Assembly (NCBI GenBank): GCA_001873635.1
Contig: MNZK01000096.1
Coordinates: 16,744 to 74,472, forward strand
Source: Porphyromonadaceae bacterium CG2_30_38_12
Lineage (GTDB): Bacteria > Bacteroidota > Bacteroidia > Bacteroidales > Paludibacteraceae
Length of the DNA: 57,729 nucleotides
Direction of reading: 5' to 3'
Shown here: positions 46,901-53,711 of the stretch, piece after piece
How the letters are laid out: each line of letters opens with the position of its first letter
Numbering within the stretch: the first letter of the stretch is position 1
The notes under the pieces: model-generated
Seen by the model: only the letters and a program-made list of their open reading frames with translations
Database searches by the model: none
Told to the model about the DNA's origin: nothing
Program-made: the position numbers and the translations under genes

Positions 46901-47133
46901 TTCGGGCTGAAAGCCCAAAATATTCTAGCCCAACGACAAAGCCCCAACGGGGCGACGTCTTGGGTATGAAATGAAAAAAATCAAATATGAGTCCTGAAAG
47001 GACGATATATAAAAGGCAATGTTTTATTTTGGGCTTACAGCCCGTTAACTATGTTTCTACTGTATTTAACCCAAGGCGTTGCCATTTCATGGCTTTACCG
47101 TTGGGCTAAGTTATAAAGGTCTTTCAGCCCGAA
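46901..47133. repeat. REP/REPIN cluster next to a RAYT gene
   Basis: The cluster is bounded by a 13-bp perfect inverted pair: TTCGGGCTGAAAG (46901-46913) and CTTTCAGCCCGAA (47121-47133). Inside are GGGCT-gaa-AGCCC, GCCCC-aac-GGGGC (46941-46953), GTCCT-gaa-AGGAC (46991-47003) and GGGCT-tac-AGCCC (47031-47043). It lies 36 bases upstream of a Y1 transposase, the known partner of REP sequences. Confidence 0.75.
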
Positions 47134-47169
47134 GAATTGAACAAAGTTGCTAAACTAAATTTTGAAACC

Positions 47170-47622
47170 ATGTCTCAATCGCTATCTAAATTGTATGTTC
47201 ATGCAATTTTTCATGTAAAAAACAATGAATGCTTGATTTTGCCTGAAAATGAAAAAGAACTGTATGCTTATATTGGTAGTCTTGTAAAATTATCGAAATC
47301 AATACCAGTGCAAATAAATGGAACGGAGAATCATGTTCACGTATTATGCATTATGTCCAAGAATATCTCTTTGGCAAAGTTGTTAGAAGAAATCAAAACC
47401 AATAGTAGTAGATGGATGAAGACATTAGGACCGCATTATCGTGAATTTGCCTGGCAAGGTGGATATGCAGGATATTCTGTAAGTCAATCCAAAGTTACTA
47501 TTGTACAGAATTACATTGAAAATCAAAAAGAACATCATAGAACACAAACTTTTCAGGAAGAGTACATTCAATTTTTAAAAGAAAATGGAGTTGATTATAG
47601 CGATGATTATTTGTGGACTTAA
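47170..47622 (+). CDS. REP-associated tyrosine transposase (RAYT, IS200-like)
   Basis: The 150-residue product (from MSQSLSKLYVHAIFHVKNNE) has the HUH motif in NGTENHVHVLCIMS and a catalytic-Tyr region in WQGGYAGYSVSQSKV. It ends with the QNYIENQKEHHRTQTFQEEY helix common to this group. Such enzymes are domesticated Y1 transposases that act on REP palindromes. The adjacent REP cluster supports this. An in-frame non-ATG start at 47137 was rejected. Confidence 0.9.
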   Translation: MSQSLSKLYVHAIFHVKNNECLILPENEKELYAYIGSLVKLSKSIPVQINGTENHVHVLCIMSKNISLAKLLEEIKTNSSRWMKTLGPHYREFAWQGGYAGYSVSQSKVTIVQNYIENQKEHHRTQTFQEEYIQFLKENGVDYSDDYLWT

Positions 47623-47648
47623 AATATAATTAAACAGATGAAACACCC

Positions 47649-47732
47649 ATGACCAAAATAAAAATTTTAGACACACAAGGAGATGATTATAACGTGTTGA
47701 TTAATAAGCAAATAAAAATTATAAACAGATGA
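47649..47732 (+). pseudogene. N-terminal scrap of a KilA-N-like protein
   Basis: ATG 47649 opens MTKIKILDTQGDDYNVLINK, 27 codons in total, ending in TGA that overlaps the next ATG. The opening resembles the first residues of KilA-N/virulence-type proteins that accompany restriction loci. Everything after it is missing. Low confidence. Confidence 0.3.
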
Positions 47733-48196
47733 AAACTGAAAGCCATTCAATAAATGATGTTTTGGCAAAAAATGCAACTTCATTTTTTATTCCTCCTTTT
47801 CAAAGAGCTTATGCTTGGGGTAAACCTGAAATTGAAAGGTATTTTAGTGATGTTTTACGAATTATAGATTCTGAATTAGATTCAAAGCAACATGATAAAT
47901 TAGAGCATTTTTTTGGAACAGTTGTAATAAAAGAAGAAAAAGCTGGTTTTGCAAATAAATCAGTTGTAGTAGATGGTCAACAACGACTTACAACTACACT
48001 TATTTTTTTGATAGCTTTACGAGATTTAGAAGCTGTTGAATTAAACCAAGAATATATTACTCAAAACTATTTGATAAATAACACTTCATCTTTTCAAGAC
48101 AAAATAAAGCTTAAACAAGTAACGAAGGATCGGGATGCTTATCGCTCTTTAGTAAATAAGGAGACTCCTAAAGCAGGGATTATTTATAATGCTTAG
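47729..48196 (+). pseudogene. Truncated DUF262 (GmrSD-type) protein
   Basis: The 155-residue ORF begins MKTESHSINDVLAKNATSFF and has IPPFQRAYAWGKPEIERYF and VVVDGQQRLTTTLIFLIALR, the ParB/DUF262 motif (DGQQRLTT). Family members, including GmrS-type modification-dependent endonucleases, are usually 500-700 residues, so this is a 5' fragment stopped by TAG at 48194-48196. It lies among other restriction-island remnants. A functional short protein is possible but less likely. Confidence 0.6.
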
Positions 48197-48231
48197 GAAG
48201 TGAGTTGTCCCATAAATTGGGACAACTGAAG

Positions 48232-48565
48232 ATGAAAGCAAATGATGGTAAAATGTAACTGACAGATGTCGCAGATACAGAATCACTACTTCGCATTATT
48301 CAATCCATTCCTTCACCCAAAGCAGAACCATTCAAACAATGGTTAGCCAAAGTGGGTTACGAACGGATGCAGGAATTACAAGACCCTGCACAAAGTTTAG
48401 ACCGCGCACGTGAAAACTGGAAACGTTTAGGTCGTAGCGAAAAGTGGATTCAGCAACGAATGACAGCTTAGAGTGACTAAAGAATTGGAATTGAAAATTG
48501 GCAAAAGTGTTGTTACCGGCGAAAACTTTTTACCGCCAACAAAAGAGAAAAAGAAATTAATATAA
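48232..48565 (+). pseudogene. Broken BRO/DinD-type antirepressor
   Basis: From ATG 48232 the frame gives MKANDGKM, TAA (48256-48258), then LTDVADTESLLRIIQSIPSP, KAEPFKQWLAKVGYERMQEL and NWKRLGRSEKWIQQRMTA, ending at TAG 48469-48471. A second frame from 48476 gives TKELELKIGKSVVTGENFLP, ending at TAA 48563-48565. These are the middle and the C-terminus of BRO-N/DNA-damage-inducible D-like proteins, with a stop, a frameshift and an internal deletion. The start proper is missing. Such genes often sit in type I restriction loci. Confidence 0.6.
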
Positions 48566-48586
48566 TTACACAAAACTAATATAAAG

Positions 48587-48607
48587 TCCCCTTTAGGGGA
48601 TTAGGGG
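48587..48607 (+). repeat. GC-rich dispersed repeat at the PHP-gene start
   Basis: Copy reading CCCCTTTAGGGGATTAGGGG, ending just before the ATG at 48610. An inverted copy (49751-49769) overlaps the stop of the same gene. Confidence 0.55.
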
Positions 48608-48609
48608 TT

Positions 48610-49758
48610 ATGAAAAAAGTTAACGCACATCTCCACACGCCTAATTCATTTAGTGCTTTTAAAAATATCGACGAAGCACTCGATATGGCTGTTGCTGAAG
48701 GAGTAAAAGTAGTAGGAATTAATGATTTTTACAGCACAGCCGGATATGCGGCATGGGCTGAAGGTTGTAAATCGCGTGGTTTGTATCCTTTGTTTAATAT
48801 TGAGTTTATTAGTTTGAACGAAGAAGACCAAAAAGCAGGTTTACGTGTGAACGACCCAGGCAATCCCGGACGTACGTATCTGAGCGGCAAAGGATTGTCA
48901 TATCCTTTCAAACTCGACGAACCCTACGCGTCGCAATTGGCAGGCGTGGTGAAAGAGTCGAATGCACAGGTGGAAGCTATGTGTGGCAAAGTAAACGAGA
49001 TTTTAGACGCTGTAAATGCTGGTTTTACACTCGATTTTGATTGGATTAAAAATGAATTGACAACAGGGTTAATCCGCGAACGTCATTTGGCAAAAGCATT
49101 ACGCCTGAAAGTGTACGAAGCTTGCAACAGCAATCCGTTGGATATTCGCATTTTGTTTCACAAACTTTTCGGTGGAAAAGAATTAAAATCGGAAGTGTCG
49201 GATTTTGCCGGAGTGGAAAACGAAATACGCGGCAATATGCTCAAAGCAGGTGGTGGAGCATTTGTTCCCGAAGATCCTAAAGCATTTTTGCCGATGCAAA
49301 CCGTTTGCGAAATAATCGTAGCGGGTGGTGGCATACCAACTTATCCTTTCCTTGCCGACGATGCCAAAGGTGGTTACACCGACTTCGAAGGAGATTTGGA
49401 ACGTGTGGCTAAGCAACTGACCGAGCGTGGTTTCCATTCGGTAGAATTTATTACTACCCGCAATGGCGTTGAGCTACTCGAAAAATATGCTTCTTATCTA
49501 CACGAACAAGGTTTTGTTGTAACTTTTGGTAGCGAGCATAATACGCCTGCCATGGAGCCGATTGAACTTTTTGCACGTAATAGCACACCCCTTACCGACC
49601 GTTTGATGCAAATTAACTACGAAGGAGCTTGCGTGGTAGCTGCACATCAACATTTGGTGGCGCAAGGCTTGCGTGGTTATGTGGATTCTAATGGAAATGC
49701 CGATAGAAGTAAGCGGGATGAGTTTATAAAATTGGGAAAAGAACTAATAAACCCTTAG
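48610..49758 (+). CDS. PHP-domain metal-dependent hydrolase-like protein
   Basis: The 382-residue protein begins MKKVNAHLHTPNSFSAFKN, with the HxH metal motif of PHP domains. VVGINDFYSTAGYAAWAEGC and GFVVTFGSEHNTPAMEP are later motifs of the fold. PHP domains cleave phosphoesters in DNA polymerases, phosphatases and histidinol phosphatase. The central ~200 residues are unfamiliar. It opens the sugar-type cluster (aldolase-SDR, dehydrogenase, tandem aldolase). The last residues (INP-stop) are encoded by the inverted repeat copy at 49751-49769. Confidence 0.75.
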   Translation: MKKVNAHLHTPNSFSAFKNIDEALDMAVAEGVKVVGINDFYSTAGYAAWAEGCKSRGLYPLFNIEFISLNEEDQKAGLRVNDPGNPGRTYLSGKGLSYPFKLDEPYASQLAGVVKESNAQVEAMCGKVNEILDAVNAGFTLDFDWIKNELTTGLIRERHLAKALRLKVYEACNSNPLDIRILFHKLFGGKELKSEVSDFAGVENEIRGNMLKAGGGAFVPEDPKAFLPMQTVCEIIVAGGGIPTYPFLADDAKGGYTDFEGDLERVAKQLTERGFHSVEFITTRNGVELLEKYASYLHEQGFVVTFGSEHNTPAMEPIELFARNSTPLTDRLMQINYEGACVVAAHQHLVAQGLRGYVDSNGNADRSKRDEFIKLGKELINP

Positions 49759-49769
49759 CCCCTGAAGGG
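49751..49769 (-). repeat. Inverted GC-rich repeat over the PHP-gene stop codon
   Basis: CCCTTAGCCCCTGAAGGG is the reverse orientation of the 48587 copy. It contains the TAG stop (49756-49758) of the PHP gene, so the C-terminal residues are repeat-derived. Confidence 0.5.
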
Positions 49770-49826
49770 TAATTATGCAAGTTCGTCTTCGTAAATCCTT
49801 GTTTAAATTATACAAAACCCATAAAA

Positions 49827-51839
49827 ATGAATAATATAGAAAATAAAAATACAGACTCCGTAATTCCCCCTTCAGGGGGTCAGGGGGTCATTCAGGATCT
49901 TATTTCAATATCGCAATTCTACGGCCGCGATAGCCGTTTTGTAATTGCAGGCGGTGGAAATACATCGTACAAAAACGCAGAAAAACTGTGGGTGAAAGCC
50001 AGTGGCTCGTCGTTGGCAACTATTACCGAAGACGGTTTTGCAGTGTTAGACAGAGCCAAACTTAACCTTATGTCCGAAAAAGTGTACAGTGCCAATGCTG
50101 CTGAACGTGAAGAACAGGTTAAGAATGATTTAGCGGATGCTACCATTACCAAAGGTAAACGTCCATCGGTAGAAACATCGATGCACAATGTGATTGACTA
50201 TGCTTTTGTGGTGCACATGCACCCAACTTTGGTAAATGGTTTGATGTGCGCCAGCAATGCCGAAAGTGATTTGAAAAAAATATTTGGTGCGAAAGCATTG
50301 TACATCGAATATACCGACCCGGGTTATGTGCTTTTCAAAAAAGTGGACGAAGCTATTAAGGCTTATCGTAAGGCTGAAAATAAAGAACCTCAAGTTATTT
50401 GGTTACAAAATCATGGTATTTTTGTGGCTGCCAATAGTATTGACCAAGTAAAAGTGATTTATACTCAAGTGCTTGATAACTTGGATAAAGCAGTGAAATT
50501 TCCTATCCCAATTGAGGAGCGTGCGACTTGCAGTTGCACCGAACAAATTCTTCCGGCTATGCGTATGATGTTATCGAAAGATGGATTGAAAACGCTGAAA
50601 GTGCGCAAAAATGCTCTAATAAAACATTTCTACGATACCGAAGAAGCGCAAGCAAAAATAGCCAAACCATTTACTCCGGATGCGATTGTGTATTGCAAAT
50701 CGAACTATATATTCCTTAATGATGAAGAGCCTGAAGCTGTAATAACCCAAGCAGGAAAACAAATTGCTGCTTTCAACGCCAAATTTGGGTATCAGCCTAA
50801 AGTTATTCTGATCAAAGGAATTGGTTTGGTTGCTGTGGGCGATAATACTGCTCAGTGCGGCATTATTCTGGATGTGTTTGAAGATGCCATGAAGATAGCC
50901 TTTTACGCTGAATCGTTTGGCGGTACGCACCCAATGACGCAGCCTCAAATAGACTTTATCGACAACTGGGAAGTTGAAAATTATCGCCGAAGTGTGGCAG
51001 CAGGAGCAACGAAAGGTCGTGCCGAAAACAAAACCATTATCGTAACCGGAGCAGCGCAGGGCTTTGGCGAAGGAATTGCCCGATGCTTGTTGCAGGAAGG
51101 CGCCAACATTGTGGTAGCTGATATGAACGAAGCGGTTGGTCGTGCCACTGTGGAACGTTTCAATGGCATGGCTAAAAGCAATTGTGCTATTTTTGTAAAA
51201 ACGAATGTAAGCGAAATACCAAGCATTGAAAATCTTGTTCACGAAACAGTGTGCAATTTTGGAGCTATTGATACTTTCATTAGCAATGCCGGTGTACTTC
51301 GTGCTGGTGGATTAGACGATATGACGCCAGAAGATTTTGAGTTTGTAACCAAAATAAACTACAATGCCTACTTCTATTGTACCAAAGTAGTTAGCCGCAT
51401 AATGAAGTTGCAAACTAAATACGCTCCCGAATATTATGCCGATATTATTCAGGTAAATTCTAAATCGGGATTACGTGGTAGCAAAGCTAATTTTGCTTAT
51501 GCCGGAGGTAAATTTGGTGGCATAGGGCTCACACAATCTTTTGCATTGGAATTAGCTCCATTCCGCATCAAAGTAAACTCTATCTGTCCAGGAAATTTCT
51601 ACGAAGGACCACTGTGGAGCGACCCTGATCGAGGGCTTTTCGTGCAGTATTTGAATGCAGGAAAAGTGCCCGGAGCCAAAACTATTGACGACGTAAAAGC
51701 GTTTTATTTAGCACAGGTGCCAATGAAAAAAGGCTGTTCGCCTGAGGATGTAACAAAAGGAGCACTTTACCTGATGGAACAATGCGGCGAAACCGGACAG
51801 GCATTGCCAATTACTGGTGGGCAGGTGATGCTTTCGTAG
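49827..51839 (+). CDS. Aldolase / short-chain dehydrogenase fusion
   Basis: The 670-residue protein has two catalytic parts. Residues ~30-420 are a class II aldolase: AGGGNTSYK, VVHMHPTLVNG (zinc His-x-His) and WLQNHGIFVAA (third His). Residues ~430-670 are an SDR: VTGAAQGFGEGIARCLLQEG (NAD site), VNSKSGL (catalytic Ser) and YAGGK (Tyr and Lys). This matches the rhamnulose-1-phosphate aldolase/lactaldehyde dehydrogenase group. The true substrate is unproven. Residues 12-22, including VIPPSGGQGV, come from the dispersed repeat at 49864-49889. Confidence 0.88.
   Translation: MNNIENKNTDSVIPPSGGQGVIQDLISISQFYGRDSRFVIAGGGNTSYKNAEKLWVKASGSSLATITEDGFAVLDRAKLNLMSEKVYSANAAEREEQVKNDLADATITKGKRPSVETSMHNVIDYAFVVHMHPTLVNGLMCASNAESDLKKIFGAKALYIEYTDPGYVLFKKVDEAIKAYRKAENKEPQVIWLQNHGIFVAANSIDQVKVIYTQVLDNLDKAVKFPIPIEERATCSCTEQILPAMRMMLSKDGLKTLKVRKNALIKHFYDTEEAQAKIAKPFTPDAIVYCKSNYIFLNDEEPEAVITQAGKQIAAFNAKFGYQPKVILIKGIGLVAVGDNTAQCGIILDVFEDAMKIAFYAESFGGTHPMTQPQIDFIDNWEVENYRRSVAAGATKGRAENKTIIVTGAAQGFGEGIARCLLQEGANIVVADMNEAVGRATVERFNGMAKSNCAIFVKTNVSEIPSIENLVHETVCNFGAIDTFISNAGVLRAGGLDDMTPEDFEFVTKINYNAYFYCTKVVSRIMKLQTKYAPEYYADIIQVNSKSGLRGSKANFAYAGGKFGGIGLTQSFALELAPFRIKVNSICPGNFYEGPLWSDPDRGLFVQYLNAGKVPGAKTIDDVKAFYLAQVPMKKGCSPEDVTKGALYLMEQCGETGQALPITGGQVMLS
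49864..49889 (+). repeat. GC-rich dispersed repeat inside a coding region
   Basis: The CCCCCTTCAGGGGG-type copy lies in frame near the start of the aldolase-SDR gene and encodes about eight residues (VIPPSGGQ). It indicates that these repeats can be captured into N-termini, unless the true start is downstream. Confidence 0.5.
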
Positions 51840-52336
51840 AACCAAGAACCAAGAAATTAGATATGCATAATTTCAAAAAATTAGCTATTTGGGTAAAATC
51901 AGTTGATTTTGTAACTGAAATATATAAGGCTACAAATACTTTTCCAAGCCATGAACGTTTTGGATTAATTTCACAGCTACAACGTGCAGCAGTTTCTGTT
52001 CCAACAAATATATCTGAAGGTTCTGCCAAATCTAGTAATAAAGATTTTTCGCGCTTTCTTGAAATCTCACTTGGTTCAACATTTGAATTGGAAACAGAAT
52101 TAATCGTATCGCATAATCTTTCTTATATTGATAGTGGAAATATATATATTTAGAAGGAAAGTTAACTGAACTTCAAAAAATGAAAATTGGTTTCAAGGAA
52201 ACATTGAAATAAAGTCAAAAATCTAAATTTCATAACAAAAAAACTTCATTTTGTAAAAAAAAAACAACTTACTAACAATAACGAGCTAAATTCTAAAATC
52301 GGGCAAATCCGTCTTGATTCTTGGTTCTTGGTTCTT
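51838..52336. mobile_element. Inverted-repeat-bounded insertion with a four-helix-bundle gene
   Basis: AGAACCAAGAACCAAGAA (51838-51855) is inverted at TTCTTGGTTCTTGGTTCTT (52318-52336). The left repeat begins within the TAG stop of the aldolase-SDR gene (51837-51839), and the right one ends 14 bases before the next ATG. The interior has one S23-like four-helix-bundle gene and about 100 AT-rich bases. It interrupts an otherwise compact catabolic gene run. Whether it moves is unknown. Confidence 0.5.
51863..52212 (+). pseudogene. Four-helix-bundle (S23/IVS-like) protein, frame broken at a TA tract
   Basis: From ATG 51863 the frame gives MHNFKKLAIWVKSVDFVTEI, SQLQRAAVSVPTNISEGSAK and FLEISLGSTFELETELIVS. 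It stops at TAG 52151-52153 after 96 residues. The missing last helix is encoded in the next frame (LEGKLTELQKMKIGFKETLK, to TAA 52210-52212). The break lies at TATATATA (52141-52148); loss of one TA unit would restore a 115-residue protein of normal family length. Family members are known as 23S rRNA intervening-sequence ORFs and stand-alone genes of unknown role. Confidence 0.75.
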
Positions 52337-52350
52337 GAATCTTTAAAATA

Positions 52351-53625
52351 ATGAAAACAAAAGCAATACGCCTTTATGGCAAAAAAGACCTCCGCATGGA
52401 GGAATTTGAGTTACCTCAAATAAAAGAAAATGAGATTTTGGCAAAAGTAATGTCAGATTCTCTGTGTATGTCATCGTACAAAGCATCTTCGCAGGGTACA
52501 GACCATAAAAGAATTCCAAACGATATCGCCGAAAATCCGATTATCATTGGGCATGAATTTGCGGGTGAAATTGTAGAAGTGGGTTCAAAATGGGCAAATC
52601 AGTTCAAAGCTGGTGATAAATTTTCTATCCAACCTGCTCTATATTACGAAGATGGTCCCGTAGGAGTGCTAAGTGCGCCAGGTTATAGTTATCGTTACAT
52701 TGGTGGCGATGCTACGTATGTAATTATTCCAAACGAAGTGATGGAGAAAAATTGTTTGCTGGCATACGGTGGCGAGGGTTACTATCCTGCTTCCCTGTCC
52801 GAACCGCTTTCGTGTGTGATTGGCGCCATGCATGCCAACTACCACACAACTCCTGGAAGCTACGAGCACAAAATGGACATTGTAGATGGTGGTAAAATGG
52901 CTATTCTTGCCGGTGTTGGGCCGATGGGATTAGCTGCTATTAACTACGTCCTTCGTCGCGACGACCGCAAACCATCTGTGTTAGTTGTAACCGATGTAGA
53001 TCAAACGCGTCTCGACCGTGCTGCGACCATTCTTCCAGTTGATTTTGCAGCTTCGCGTGGTATTGATTTAAAATACATCAATACGGGCAAAATGGAAAAC
53101 CCTGTGGCAGAATTGAAAGCCATTACAGGCGGATATGGTTACGACGATGTGTTTGTGTTTGCTCCCGTGAAGCCGGTTGCTGAACAAGGCGATGCTATAT
53201 TGGCTTTTGATGGTTGCATGAATTTCTTTGCCGGACCCAGCGATCCGAACTTCAGTGCTATGTTCAATTTTTATAATGTGCATTATGCTTATACACACGT
53301 AGTTGGTACAAGTGGCGGAAATACCAATGATATGGTAGAAGCTCTCCAAATGATGAGTAAAGGACTCGACCCTGCTGGATTGGTAACACATATTGGAGGT
53401 TTGGGAGCTGTAATTGAAGCAACAAAACACTTACCTGAAATACCAGGCGGTAAGAAGTTGATTTATACACACATTGATATTCCGTTGACACCCATTTCGG
53501 ATTTTGCAAAATTAGGCGAAACGAATCCTGTTTTCAAAACCTTAGCCGAAATTTGTGATAAAAATCTTGGCTTGTGGAGCGTTGAAGCTGAATCATTCTT
53601 GCTTGCTAATGCAGATAAATTGTAA
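52351..53625 (+). CDS. Zinc-type alcohol dehydrogenase, sorbose-1-phosphate reductase-like
   Basis: The 424-residue medium-chain dehydrogenase/reductase has a GroES-like start (LRMEEFELPQIKENEILAKV), the metal site IIIGHEFAGEIVEVGSKW, and a nucleotide-binding fold (MAILAGVGPMGLAAINYVLR). VVTDVDQTRLDRAATI follows. It lacks the four-Cys structural zinc lobe. It resembles L-sorbose-1-phosphate reductase-type enzymes. With an aldolase-SDR upstream and tandem aldolase downstream, it probably oxidises or reduces a sugar or sugar phosphate; which one is inference. Confidence 0.82.
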   Translation: MKTKAIRLYGKKDLRMEEFELPQIKENEILAKVMSDSLCMSSYKASSQGTDHKRIPNDIAENPIIIGHEFAGEIVEVGSKWANQFKAGDKFSIQPALYYEDGPVGVLSAPGYSYRYIGGDATYVIIPNEVMEKNCLLAYGGEGYYPASLSEPLSCVIGAMHANYHTTPGSYEHKMDIVDGGKMAILAGVGPMGLAAINYVLRRDDRKPSVLVVTDVDQTRLDRAATILPVDFAASRGIDLKYINTGKMENPVAELKAITGGYGYDDVFVFAPVKPVAEQGDAILAFDGCMNFFAGPSDPNFSAMFNFYNVHYAYTHVVGTSGGNTNDMVEALQMMSKGLDPAGLVTHIGGLGAVIEATKHLPEIPGGKKLIYTHIDIPLTPISDFAKLGETNPVFKTLAEICDKNLGLWSVEAESFLLANADKL

Positions 53626-53711
53626 AAGTAAATTTTTAAACTGAGTTTTGAACTAAATACGAAGTCTAATGTCTTGGTTCTTTTTTTCTTTGCTCTTTAA
53701 TCTAAGATAAC

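Larger units (their letters stand above)
46764..47169. other. Intergenic stretch filled by repeats
   Basis: This 406-base stretch holds the post-E1 hairpin and the REP cluster at 46901-47133. No protein-coding gene is seen in it. Confidence 0.7.

Noticed and set aside
50616-51242. 208-codon ORF on the minus strand inside the aldolase-SDR gene
   Set aside because: Antisense shadow of a conserved two-domain enzyme, with no independent signal.
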